Assembly: GCA_965279115.1 (NCBI GenBank)
Contig: OZ257137.1
Span: 3,596,001-3,660,000, forward strand
DNA from: JAEUOS01 sp965279115
GTDB taxonomy: Bacteria; Pseudomonadota; Gammaproteobacteria; Burkholderiales; JAEUOS01
Reading direction: 5' to 3'
DNA: 64,000 nucleotides
Shown: positions 34,301 through 42,708 of the stretch, piece by piece
Layout: each line of letters begins with the position of its first letter
Position numbering within the stretch: the stretch's first letter is position 1
Notes under the pieces: model-generated
What the model saw: the letters and a program-made list of their open reading frames with translations, nothing else
What the model was told of the DNA's origin: nothing
The model's database searches: none
Position numbers and translations under genes: made by a program

Positions 34301-36666
34301 CTCTTGCCTCCCTTGCCGGCACGTTGCGCGGCGCGGATGGCCGCCCACACCTTCTCGCTGGTGGCCGGCATTTCAAGAGTGGTGATACCCAGGGGCGAGA
34401 GTGCGTCGATCACCGCATTCATGATGGCGGGTATGGCGCCCACGGTACCGGCCTCGCCCGCGCCTTTGGCGCCGAGCGGATTGAGCTTCGTCGGCACCGA
34501 GTTGCTTTCCACCTTGATGTAGGGCATGTCGGCAGCGCGCGGCATGGCGTAGTCCATGAAGCTGCCGGACAGCAACTGGCCGGATTCGCGGTCATAGACC
34601 ACCCGTTCCATCAGGGCCTGGCCCAGGCCTTGTGCCACGCCGCCATGGATCTGGCCCTTGACGCCCACCGGGTTGACCATGGTGCCGACGTCATCGGCCA
34701 CCAGGTAGTCGACCACCTGCACCTGGCCGGTATGCGGATCTATTTCCACCTCGCACACGTGCGTGCCGTTGGGCCAGGTGTCGTTGGAAGGCGCAAACGT
34801 ACCGGTCTCGTACAGGCCACCCTCGAACCCCGGCGGCAACTTGGCGACGACGAAGGCGGCCTTGGCGACCTCCTTGATGGCGACCTTGCGGTCGGTGCCC
34901 GCCACCTTGAATTCACCCTTCTCGAACTCGATGTCACCGGCGGCGGCTTCGAGCATGTGGGCAGCGATCTTCTTGCCTTTTTCGATGATGCGGTCGGCCG
35001 CCTTCCACAGCGCCGTGCCGCCCACCACCGTGGAGCGCGAGCCGTTGGTGCCCATGCCGAAGGCGACGCGGTCGGTGTCGCCGTCGATGAACTGCACCTC
35101 GGACGGATCGATACCCAAACGCTGGTGCATGATCTGCTTGAACAGGGTCTCGTGGCCCTGGCCCTGGCTCTTGGTGCCCAGCAGTACCAGCGCGCTGCCG
35201 CTCGGGTTGAAGCGGATCTCGGCAAACTCGTGCTGGCTGGGCGATGCTGCGCGTTCGATCGCGTTTGCAACGCCAATGCCGCGCAACATGCCGCGTGCCT
35301 TGGACTCGGCGCGACGTTTCTCGAAGCCGGCGAAGTCCGCCGCCTCCAGCGCACGGGTCATGCCGCGCTCGAATTCGCCGCAATCGTAGGTCACGCCAAA
35401 CGGGTTGCGGTAGGGCATGGACGCGGCCGGCACCAGGTTCTTGCGCCGCAGGTCCATGCGGTCCAGCCCAAGTTCACGCGCGGCGTCATCGAGCAGGCGT
35501 TCCATCACGTAGATCGATTCCGGCCGGCCGGCGCCGCGGTAGGGGGCGGTGCCGTTGGTATTGGCCATCATCGCCGTCACGGTGACGTGTGCCGAGGGAA
35601 TGGCGTACATGCCCGAGAGCGTATGCACGTTGGCGAAGGTGGCCAGAAGGTTGCGGTCCGAGGAGACGTAGGCCCCCACGTTGGCGAGCGTCTTGACGCG
35701 CAGCCCGAGGATCTTGCCATCGGCGTCGAGCGCGATTTCGGCGTCGCTGACGTTATCGCGCGCATGCTCGTCGGCAAGGATGGCTTCGCTGCGGTCGCAG
35801 GTCCATTTCACCGGACGCCGCAGCTTGCGTGCCGCCCAGGGAATCAGGCGATGCTCGGGGTATTGCCATCCCTTGGTGCCGAAGCCGCCGCCGATGTCGT
35901 TGGCGATCACGCGGATGCGGTGCTCGGGAATCTTGAAGATGTTGGCGGCCAGGGCGTTGCGCACGCGGTGCGGGTACTGCACGTCGGCCCAGATGGTGTA
36001 GCGCTCGTCGCCTTCGTCATAGCTGGCCAGCACGCCGCGCGGCTGCATGTAGTGGGCATAGACGCGGCTGATCACGTAGCGGCGCTTGACCACATGCTTG
36101 GCGGCGGCGAAGGCGGCCTCGGTCTGCGCGGCGTTGCCGACCTGGAACACGTTGGAGATGTTGTCGGGGCACTCGTCCCAAACCGCGGCGGCGCCGGGCG
36201 CGGCGGCATCGGCGGTGTCGGTGACCGAAGGCAGCGGGTCGTAGTCGACCTCGATGAGTTCGGCCGCATCGCGTGCCTGGGTGACCGATTCGGCCACCAC
36301 CAGCGCCACCGGGTCGCCCACGTAGCGCACACGACCGCTGGAGAGGCCGCGGTGCGGCTTGGCGAACATCGGCGAGCCGTCCGGGCGCTTGCGCGGCAGG
36401 GCGACGGTCATGGTGCCCAGCCCGTCGCGGGTGACGTCCTCACCGGTATAGATGGCGAGCACGCCCGGCGCCGCGTTCGCGGCTTCCAGGTTGATCGAGC
36501 GGATCGCCGCATGCGCGTGCGGCGAGCGCAGGATCACCGCATAGGCCTGGCCCGGCTGGTTGATGTCATCGACAAAGCGGCCGCGTCCGCGCAAGAGGCG
36601 CGGATCCTCGAAGCGCGACACCGACTGGCCGATGCCGAATTTGCTCATTTCCTGTGTCTGTTCCAT
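34297..36666 (-). CDS. Molybdenum hydroxylase large subunit (xanthine dehydrogenase family, CoxL-like form II)
   Basis: This 789-residue subunit binds the molybdopterin cytosine dinucleotide cofactor. It starts with a SVSRFEDPRLLRGRGRFVDD segment and contains GGGFGTKG and the catalytic Glu loop GAKGAGEAGTVGA. At the site where true aerobic CO dehydrogenase has the Cys-containing AYRCSFR, this protein has APYRGAGRPES, so it is not CO dehydrogenase. Relatives hydroxylate N-heterocycles and aromatic acids (quinoline, nicotine, caffeine, furoyl-CoA). The operon setting suggests ring hydroxylation as an early catabolic step. Confidence 0.93.
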   Translation of the reverse strand: MEQTQEMSKFGIGQSVSRFEDPRLLRGRGRFVDDINQPGQAYAVILRSPHAHAAIRSINLEAANAAPGVLAIYTGEDVTRDGLGTMTVALPRKRPDGSPMFAKPHRGLSSGRVRYVGDPVALVVAESVTQARDAAELIEVDYDPLPSVTDTADAAAPGAAAVWDECPDNISNVFQVGNAAQTEAAFAAAKHVVKRRYVISRVYAHYMQPRGVLASYDEGDERYTIWADVQYPHRVRNALAANIFKIPEHRIRVIANDIGGGFGTKGWQYPEHRLIPWAARKLRRPVKWTCDRSEAILADEHARDNVSDAEIALDADGKILGLRVKTLANVGAYVSSDRNLLATFANVHTLSGMYAIPSAHVTVTAMMANTNGTAPYRGAGRPESIYVMERLLDDAARELGLDRMDLRRKNLVPAASMPYRNPFGVTYDCGEFERGMTRALEAADFAGFEKRRAESKARGMLRGIGVANAIERAASPSQHEFAEIRFNPSGSALVLLGTKSQGQGHETLFKQIMHQRLGIDPSEVQFIDGDTDRVAFGMGTNGSRSTVVGGTALWKAADRIIEKGKKIAAHMLEAAAGDIEFEKGEFKVAGTDRKVAIKEVAKAAFVVAKLPPGFEGGLYETGTFAPSNDTWPNGTHVCEVEIDPHTGQVQVVDYLVADDVGTMVNPVGVKGQIHGGVAQGLGQALMERVVYDRESGQLLSGSFMDYAMPRAADMPYIKVESNSVPTKLNPLGAKGAGEAGTVGAIPAIMNAVIDALSPLGITTLEMPATSEKVWAAIRAAQRAGKGGKR

Positions 36667-36696
36667 GATTTTCCTGATGCGAAGCGATTGTTGCGG

Positions 36697-37908
36697 TCAG
36701 CCCAGCGGCCCCTGGAACACCTGGTCTGCATAGGTGTCGGACAGGGGATCGAGCGCCTCCGGCCAAGGAGTTTTCACGGGCCTGCGCTGGCTGGCGGCAC
36801 GCGGCCGGCCGTCCCAGCCCACCTGCTCCATGTAGTAGAACAGTTGCAGGCAGTGCCCTTCCGGATCCTGGACATGCGCCACATAGTCTATCCCCGGGCT
36901 GAGTTCCGCGGGCATGTCGATGAATCGCGCGCCGCGCGCCTTGAGCCAGTTCACCGCGCCGCGCAACTGGCGATAGCTGCCGACCTGCATGCCCATCGAG
37001 GCGCAACTGGTGTGTTCCGACAGGCCCAGGCGGCTGCGCAGGGCGCGGGGAAAGAGCTTGATGCTGTGGTGCTCATTGCCATGACGCAGGAAGACGCAGC
37101 GCTGGCCTTCCCAGGTGACCGATTCGGTGACCGTAAACCCCAGCACGTCCCGGTAAAAGGCCTCGGAGGCATCGACATCGCCGACGAAGATGGCCATCGG
37201 GCCGATCTTGGTGATCTTGAACGGCCTTGGCAGCAGGACCCCGCCCACGTCGTGCGATTCGCCGGTAATCAGTTCGCGCAGCTCGTATCCGGACTGCACG
37301 TCGGCGCCCCGCGCCTTTGCCTGGGCCGCCTCGGCAAAGTCGCCAATCTGCGGCAGCGGCGGGGTTTCCATGAAGCGGCGGTCGTACATGCTGACGGGTT
37401 TGCTGCGCCCGCTGATGCCAACCTGCTCCATGCCGTAATAGAGCTCCACGGTGTGGCCATCGGGGTCGCGCACATACACATGCCAGTTGCTGCCCGGCAT
37501 GTCGCGGCCGCTGCGGCGGATTTCCACCTTGCCCTGGTTGAAATAATCGACCGCGCGCACGACCTCCTCAAGCGAGCCTACCTGCCAGGTGATCTGCGAA
37601 AGCGTGATGTCCTTGGAGCCTGCGTCGTCGCCGAACATCGCGCCCAGGGAGCGATGCGCGAGGAGGAAGGAATGATGGTCGGTGTTGTGGGTCATGAAGA
37701 ACAGCCGATCGTCCTCCATGCCATCGCCGGCGCCCGGCAGCAGTTTGTTGAGCGTGGTTTCGTCGGCCAGCCGGAACCCCAGTCCCTTGCCGTAGAAGTC
37801 CAGCCCGGCATCGAGGTTGCCGAGGTTGAATCCGAAGTGCCCTAGCCTGCGAATGCGGAAAGGGCGCGGATAGCGGATGCCGCCAACGTCGTACATGATC
37901 TGGCTCAT
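36697..37908 (-). CDS. Tandem VOC-domain protein (extradiol-dioxygenase/glyoxalase superfamily)
   Basis: The 403-residue protein has two VOC domains (about residues 18-160 and 228-370), each preceded by GGxxYPRPF or GGVLLPRPF repeats. Domain 1 keeps possible metal ligands His24 (RLGHFGF), His79 (DHHSFLL) and Glu155 (HTVELYY). The first strand of its second module, however, reads SQITWQV, where dioxygenases have His. Domain 2 has lost the first His (KIGPMAIF), and the Glu position reads CLQLFYY. So it is a VOC enzyme, but a classic catechol 2,3-dioxygenase triad is not complete in either half. It lies between livF and coxL in the operon. Confidence 0.85.
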   Translation of the reverse strand: MSQIMYDVGGIRYPRPFRIRRLGHFGFNLGNLDAGLDFYGKGLGFRLADETTLNKLLPGAGDGMEDDRLFFMTHNTDHHSFLLAHRSLGAMFGDDAGSKDITLSQITWQVGSLEEVVRAVDYFNQGKVEIRRSGRDMPGSNWHVYVRDPDGHTVELYYGMEQVGISGRSKPVSMYDRRFMETPPLPQIGDFAEAAQAKARGADVQSGYELRELITGESHDVGGVLLPRPFKITKIGPMAIFVGDVDASEAFYRDVLGFTVTESVTWEGQRCVFLRHGNEHHSIKLFPRALRSRLGLSEHTSCASMGMQVGSYRQLRGAVNWLKARGARFIDMPAELSPGIDYVAHVQDPEGHCLQLFYYMEQVGWDGRPRAASQRRPVKTPWPEALDPLSDTYADQVFQGPLG

Positions 37909-37923
37909 GGGTTCCTCCCAGGT

Positions 37924-38637
37924 TCAGGCTTCGAGGCCGAGATAGGCTTGCTGGATATGCGGCTGGCCAAGCAGGTCCGCCGGCAGGCCAGAGGCGACGA
38001 TGTGGCCGTGCTCCAGGACATAGGCCGCATCGGCGATTTCCATGGATTTCTGCACGTTCTGCTCCACCAGCAGGACCGACACGCCTTCGTTGCGGATGTC
38101 GCGGATGATGGCGAACATGTCGCTGACGATCGAGGGTGCCAGGCCCAGCGACGGTTCGTCGAAGAGCATCAGCTTCGGCCGTGCCATCAGGGCGCGGCCG
38201 ATGGCCACCATCTGCTGCTGGCCGCCGGAGAGTTGGCCCGCGGGCTGATTGCGTCTTTCGCGCAGGATCGGGAAGCGCCGGTAAACCGCCTCGAGCGATT
38301 GCGCGCGATGCGCCCGCGCTTCAGGACGGTAGCAGCCGAGGTCGAGGTTTTCCTCGACACTCATGGTCACGAACAGCCGCCGGCCCTCCGGGATGATGGC
38401 GATGCCATGCTCGCAAAAGCCGTGCGGCGGCACGCCGGCCATGTCGACGCCGCCCATGCGGATGCTGCCGGACCGATACGGGAGCATGCCCGCGATCGCG
38501 TTGATGAGCGTGCTTTTGCCCGCGCCGTTCGGGCCGATCACGGTATTGATCGAGCCTTCGGCCACATCCAGCGACACATCCCATACCGCGGTGGCGTCGC
38601 CATAACCGACATGCAGGTTGCGCACCTCAAGCAGCAT
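37924..38637 (-). CDS. livF: Branched-chain-type ABC transporter ATP-binding protein LivF
   Basis: The 237-residue ATPase has Walker A GPNGAGKSTL, signature LSGGQQQ, Walker B LMLFDEPSLGLAP, and the LivF-specific EGRRLFVTMSVEENLDLG. The ATG at 38637 is preceded by GGAG at seven bases. A TTG 12 bases upstream is the alternative. The start overlaps the end of the livM-livG fusion by 11 bases. Confidence 0.95.
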   Translation of the reverse strand: MLLEVRNLHVGYGDATAVWDVSLDVAEGSINTVIGPNGAGKSTLINAIAGMLPYRSGSIRMGGVDMAGVPPHGFCEHGIAIIPEGRRLFVTMSVEENLDLGCYRPEARAHRAQSLEAVYRRFPILRERRNQPAGQLSGGQQQMVAIGRALMARPKLMLFDEPSLGLAPSIVSDMFAIIRDIRNEGVSVLLVEQNVQKSMEIADAAYVLEHGHIVASGLPADLLGQPHIQQAYLGLEA

Positions 38638-40414
38638 GGGCGTCTCCAAAATAGACGGCCTTGACCCGCTCGTCGCGCATGACCTCCTCGGGCAGGCCTT
38701 CGGTGAGCAGCGCGCCTTCGTTCATCACCGCGACACGGTCCGAAAGCTGCACCACCGCGCGCATGAGGTGTTCCACGAACACGATGGTGGTGCCCTGGTC
38801 GCGGATCTGCCGGACCAGCCGGATGGCGACGTCGACCTCGGACGGGTTGAGTCCGGACATGACCTCGTCGAGTAGCAGCACGCGCGGGCGCGCGGCCAAG
38901 GCGCGGGCGAGTTCCAGCACCTTGCGTTCGCGCAGGTTCAATTCGGCCGGCAACGCGCCGGCGCGCGCGCTCAGCCCGCAGAACTCCAGCCAGTGCAGGG
39001 ATTCGGCGCGTGCATCCGCCGCCGGACGGCCGCCGAACAGGGCGCACATCTCGACGTTTTCCAGCGTGCTCAGGTGGGCGAACGGGCGAGGGATCTGGTA
39101 GGTGCGGGCGATGCCGCGACCGGCGATCAGGTGCGCGGGCTGACCGCTGATCACCTCGCCGTCGAGTTTGATGGTGCCGCTGGTCAGGGCAAGGTGGCCG
39201 GTGATCATGTTGATCAGGGTGGTTTTGCCGCAGCCATTGGGGCCGATCAGGCCGAGGATCTCGCCTTCGCGCACTTCCAGATTCGCGCCGCGCAACGCCT
39301 GCAGGCCGCCGAATGACTTGCGCACATTCTCGATACTGAGAACGACGCGATTGGCTGCAGTGGCGGGTTTCATTGCCGCGGCCGACGTGCCGGCCTGTGG
39401 CGTGCCCGTGCCTTTCGCCACCACTGCAGGTGCGTCCACTGTTGTCGCGCCCGCCATCTTCTCAGCCGACAGACGACGTTTGCGCAGCCAGGCTGGAATG
39501 ATGCCTTCCGGCAGGCACAGCACCGCGATGATCAGCATGAGAGCGATGACCGCACGGCCCAGGACGGCCTGGCCTGCGCTGGTGAAACCATAGAGCGCAA
39601 TGGTGATGAGGGTCGCGCCCACCGCTGGCCCCAGCCAATGGCGCGTGCCGCCCAGTACTGCCATCAGGATGACCGAAAGGGGAACGGCGATGCCGAAGGT
39701 TTCCCCCACGGTGATGAAGCCGACATAGATGGCGTGAATGCCGCCGACAGCGCCGGCGATGCCGGACGACAGCGCGAAGGCCATCATCTTGTAGCGGAAG
39801 GTAGGCACGCCCTTCACCTCGGCGACATCCTCGTCGTCGCTGATGGCGTACAGACCCAGGCCGAAGCGCGAATGCGACACGCTCCAGGCGATCATGAGGG
39901 TGGCCGAGCAGATCAACAGGCCAAGCAGGTAGATGGAGCCGGTCTGCGAGGGGGCGATCGCCGGTACCGGAACCGCCGAGAGGAATACGCCGGAGCCGCC
40001 GTCGATCGGCGTGTTGAGGATCACGGTGGCGAGGATGAAGGTGGCCGCCAGGGTGATCAGCGAAAACAGTTCACCGCGCAGCCGCGGCAGCCGGAACACC
40101 AGTCCACCGATGGCCAGGCCCAGCAAAGCTGAAACCGCCGCGGCGACGGGGATCGTGGCCAGGAACGGCCAGCCGAAGCGGGTGGCCAGGTTGGCGCTGG
40201 TGTACATGCCGGCGCCCAGAAAGGCCGCATGGCCGAGGCTGAAGTAGCCTGCATAGCCCGACAGCAGCGACCAGCTAGTCGCCAGCGAGATCCAGTAGAA
40301 CACCACGTACAGGAAGGAATCGTAGAACGTGGGAAAGCCGAGAAACGGCAGCCATGCCATCGCGAAGGTGACGGCGGCGATGCCGCCGAGCGTGCGCCCG
40401 CGCTTGCCCGTCAT
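38627..40414 (-). CDS. Fused LivM permease - LivG ATPase of a branched-chain-type ABC importer
   Basis: One frame of 595 residues joins a LivM membrane domain (residues 1-~320, eight or nine segments, motifs SGYAGYFSLGHAAFLGAGMY and GLYAISDDEDVAEVKGV) to a LivG ATPase (~360-595, Walker A GPNGCGKTTLINMITG, Walker B VLLLDEVMSGLNPSE). An Ala/Thr/Pro-rich linker separates them. The ABC signature reads LNLRERK instead of LSxGQ. The ATG at 40414 overlaps the livH stop (ATGA); ATG 40420 and GTG 40432 are possible. Fusion of these subunits is known in some betaproteobacterial aromatic transporters. Confidence 0.92.
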   Translation of the reverse strand: MTGKRGRTLGGIAAVTFAMAWLPFLGFPTFYDSFLYVVFYWISLATSWSLLSGYAGYFSLGHAAFLGAGMYTSANLATRFGWPFLATIPVAAAVSALLGLAIGGLVFRLPRLRGELFSLITLAATFILATVILNTPIDGGSGVFLSAVPVPAIAPSQTGSIYLLGLLICSATLMIAWSVSHSRFGLGLYAISDDEDVAEVKGVPTFRYKMMAFALSSGIAGAVGGIHAIYVGFITVGETFGIAVPLSVILMAVLGGTRHWLGPAVGATLITIALYGFTSAGQAVLGRAVIALMLIIAVLCLPEGIIPAWLRKRRLSAEKMAGATTVDAPAVVAKGTGTPQAGTSAAAMKPATAANRVVLSIENVRKSFGGLQALRGANLEVREGEILGLIGPNGCGKTTLINMITGHLALTSGTIKLDGEVISGQPAHLIAGRGIARTYQIPRPFAHLSTLENVEMCALFGGRPAADARAESLHWLEFCGLSARAGALPAELNLRERKVLELARALAARPRVLLLDEVMSGLNPSEVDVAIRLVRQIRDQGTTIVFVEHLMRAVVQLSDRVAVMNEGALLTEGLPEEVMRDERVKAVYFGDAHAA

Positions 40415-41262
40415 AGCCATTTGGGCTGCCACAGGAGGATCACGATCAGGATGGAGAACGACACCATCGGCGCCCAGGCCGGGCTCAGGACCGCCATGGC
40501 CAGGCCTTCACAGGCGCCGATCAGCACGCCGGCGATCAGCGCACCGAGCGGATTGCCCAGCCGTCCGATGATGACGACGGCGAATACCACACCCAGCCAG
40601 GCCCAGATCTGCGAGGGAGCCAAGGTCGAGATGAGCGCGATGAACACGCCGGCCACGCCCGCGTAGGAGGAACACAGTCCGGACAGGATGTAGGACTGCG
40701 CACGATGGTTGACGCCGAACGCCGCGGCGATCTGGGCGTCCTCGGCGCTGGCGCGCAGCGCCTTGCCGACGTAGGTACGGGTCAGCCACAGCCAGGTGAT
40801 GCCGGCCAGCACCGCCGCAGTGGCGAATGCGGCCAGTTCCAGCAACGGCACGAAGATCGGTCCCACCTTGAACGAAGCACTGCCGTAGGAGGTTTCAAAG
40901 CGGCGGAAATCAGCGGTCCAGAACCACTGGATCAGCGATTCGATGATCACCGCCACGCCGAAAGTCACCAGCAACGAACCAAACTCGGTGACCGAAAAAC
41001 GCTTGAACAGCCAGTGCAGGCCGACGCCGAAAGCAAAGAACGTCGGCACGATCAACATCAGCGCAACCGCGATATTGAGGTGCAGCACGTTGCCCAGCTG
41101 GAAGGTCAGGTAGGCGCCCAGGAAGGCCAGCGCGAAGTGCGCCAGGTTGACCAGGCGCAACAGGCCCCAGGAGAGGCTCAGGCCCAGGCCGAGCAGGCCG
41201 TAGAGCCCCCCGGCCAGAAGCCCTGAAACCAGGGCCTGGCCCAACAAGGTGAAACTGGGCAT
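40411..41262 (-). CDS. livH: Branched-chain-type ABC transporter permease LivH
   Basis: The 283-residue permease has about eight membrane segments and the LivH motifs GLYGLLGLGLSLSWGLLRLV, NLAHFALAFLGAYL, and RASAEDAQIAAAFGVNHRAQ (EAA-like loop). It is second in the operon, 53 bases after livK. With the fused LivM-LivG and LivF it forms the importer. Confidence 0.95.
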   Translation of the reverse strand: MPSFTLLGQALVSGLLAGGLYGLLGLGLSLSWGLLRLVNLAHFALAFLGAYLTFQLGNVLHLNIAVALMLIVPTFFAFGVGLHWLFKRFSVTEFGSLLVTFGVAVIIESLIQWFWTADFRRFETSYGSASFKVGPIFVPLLELAAFATAAVLAGITWLWLTRTYVGKALRASAEDAQIAAAFGVNHRAQSYILSGLCSSYAGVAGVFIALISTLAPSQIWAWLGVVFAVVIIGRLGNPLGALIAGVLIGACEGLAMAVLSPAWAPMVSFSILIVILLWQPKWL

Positions 41263-41315
41263 CGCGACGTCGCGCTAGGTCGGATTGGGCGTTGGTGCGT
41301 GTGGCGTCTGCGGCA

Positions 41316-42530
41316 TCAGGACGTAACGATCGGCGCGCCGGCCACTTCTCGCGGCCATACCACCACCCACTTGCCGTTCTGCACCTGCTTGACCAGCATG
41401 CGGCCCGGGCCGTGGTTGAACGGGCCGTTGAAGCTGAGTGGCCCGAACACGGTATCGACCGTGTTCTTCTTCAGCCATGCCGCCAGCACCTTGTCGTCGA
41501 GGCTCTTGGTGGCTTCTATCGCACGGGTGAGCAGATGGAACACGTTGTAGGTACCGGTGGCCTGGCTGTCGAGCTGTGTATAGGGGATGCCGGTCTTGAC
41601 CGCGCGTGCGCGGTACATCGGGGAGAGTTGCGGCACGCCCACCCGGGTGGAGAACGGCGGGTGATCCTCGAAAAAACTCTGCGCGAGTGCATTCTTCGCT
41701 TCCGGAAGCGCCAGCAGCGGACCTGGTGCGGGGTACAGGTAGTAGTGCAGTTTGGGCGAGTAGTCGAGCTTCTTGAGCGATTCGAGCAGCTGGTTGCCTT
41801 CCAGGCCAAGTGCGCCGACCCACAGGAAGTCTGCATTGGCATCCTTCACACGCGCGGCGATGGAGGCGAAATCGCGGGTGCCGAACTCGTACTCCAGATA
41901 CAAGGGCACGTTCAGGCCGCGCCGCTTGGCGACGTCGCGCATGCCTTCGGCCATGAACTGGGCGGACGGGAACTTGCTGGTGACCACCGTCACGCTCTTG
42001 GGCGGAGCAGGCAGGCTGGCCATGCAATCCAGGATCACGCCGGGGTAATCCTTGCCGGGGTCCGGGCCGAACGGCGAAGCGGGGAACTGCATGTCATAGG
42101 TGCCCAGCTTGGGGATGCCCATGCTCGACTGGATGATGATCTTGCCGTAGCGCTGTGCCACGCCCATGGCGGCCAGGATGGAATTGGTCGCGTAAGGGCC
42201 GACGATCAGGTCGACCTTGTCGACCGTGATGAGCTTTTCGTACAGGCTGCGGGTGATTTCTGGCTTGGACTGGTCGTCCAGCAACACCCATTCGATCGGC
42301 CGGCCGAGCACGCCGTTGCCGGAATTGGTGATCTCGACAAACGATTCGCCGGCGATCTTGTGCAAGAGCGCGGTTTGCGCCAGGGGCCCGGTCAGGGACA
42401 GGGTGCCGCCGATGCGGATGGGCTTGCCGGTCGGCGCGGCGCCGACGCGGCCGGCGCTCATGCCGAGAAGTCCGCCAGCGATGCCGCCGAGTACCTTGCG
42501 GCGTTGTGAATCGAGGGTCTTGCGTGGCAT
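41316..42530 (-). CDS. ABC transporter substrate-binding protein (LivK/HAAT family), Tat-type signal
   Basis: The 404-residue periplasmic receptor begins MPRKTLDSQRRKVLGGIAGG, with a twin-arginine signal (SQRRKVLGG) and an Ala-x-Ala-like end (GRVGAAP). Type I periplasmic-binding folds follow: IRIGGTLSLTGPLAQTA, VDLIVGPYATNSILAAMGVA, and TGTYNVFHLLTRAIEATKSL. GGAGGAGA lies directly before the ATG at 42530. It is the first gene of the 11-kb catabolic operon, so it probably captures the aromatic substrate rather than leucine. Transcribed from the promoter at 42610-42638. Confidence 0.93.
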   Translation of the reverse strand: MPRKTLDSQRRKVLGGIAGGLLGMSAGRVGAAPTGKPIRIGGTLSLTGPLAQTALLHKIAGESFVEITNSGNGVLGRPIEWVLLDDQSKPEITRSLYEKLITVDKVDLIVGPYATNSILAAMGVAQRYGKIIIQSSMGIPKLGTYDMQFPASPFGPDPGKDYPGVILDCMASLPAPPKSVTVVTSKFPSAQFMAEGMRDVAKRRGLNVPLYLEYEFGTRDFASIAARVKDANADFLWVGALGLEGNQLLESLKKLDYSPKLHYYLYPAPGPLLALPEAKNALAQSFFEDHPPFSTRVGVPQLSPMYRARAVKTGIPYTQLDSQATGTYNVFHLLTRAIEATKSLDDKVLAAWLKKNTVDTVFGPLSFNGPFNHGPGRMLVKQVQNGKWVVVWPREVAGAPIVTS

Positions 42531-42609
42531 GGTGTCTCCTCCGTGCGCTTGAAAAGTCCTGTTTGAAGTTGCGGCGACCATCAGGCATGGGCGCTACACT
42601 GTTTTTTTG

Positions 42610-42638
42610 AGTATCGCCGCAGTCCGAAAGCTTGTAAA
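42610..42638 (-). promoter_or_regulatory. Promoter of the livK catabolic operon
   Basis: On the minus strand TTTACA (42638-42633) and GATACT (42615-42610) are separated by exactly 17 bases, a good sigma-70 arrangement. Transcription would begin near 42603, 70 bases before livK. It sits beside the AT-rich dyad region at 42644-42674. Confidence 0.6.
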
Positions 42639-42643
42639 GAAAA

Positions 42644-42674
42644 TTTTGAAAATCAAAAATATTTTCGAAAATCA
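42644..42674. promoter_or_regulatory. Putative GntR operator: AT-rich repeated dyads
   Basis: Two near-identical elements, TTTTGAAAATCA (42644-42655) and TTTTCGAAAATCA (42662-42674), lie 18 bases apart; the second contains the perfect palindrome ATTTTCGAAAAT (42661-42672). They are the most AT-rich bases in this stretch and stand between the divergent livK and gntR, just upstream of the livK -35. The neighbouring regulator is the obvious candidate to bind. Confidence 0.5.
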
Positions 42675-42708
42675 AGCAAATTTCCGTAACCGGTACTAAA
42701 CTTTGATC

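Noticed and set aside
32127..36666. Aerobic carbon monoxide dehydrogenase (coxMSL)
   Set aside because: The CoxL active-site Cys motif is replaced by AYRGAGR-type sequence, and gene order and neighbours indicate an organic substrate.
34324..37845. Very long plus-strand open frame (over 1,100 codons) opposite coxL and the VOC gene
   Set aside because: It is a shadow frame produced by high GC3 on the coding strand; its product is His/Val/Gly-rich with no domain.
41263..41274. Palindrome CGCGACGTCGCG directly before livH
   Set aside because: Short and GC-only in GC-rich DNA, no loop for an RNA hairpin, inside an operon; chance is enough.
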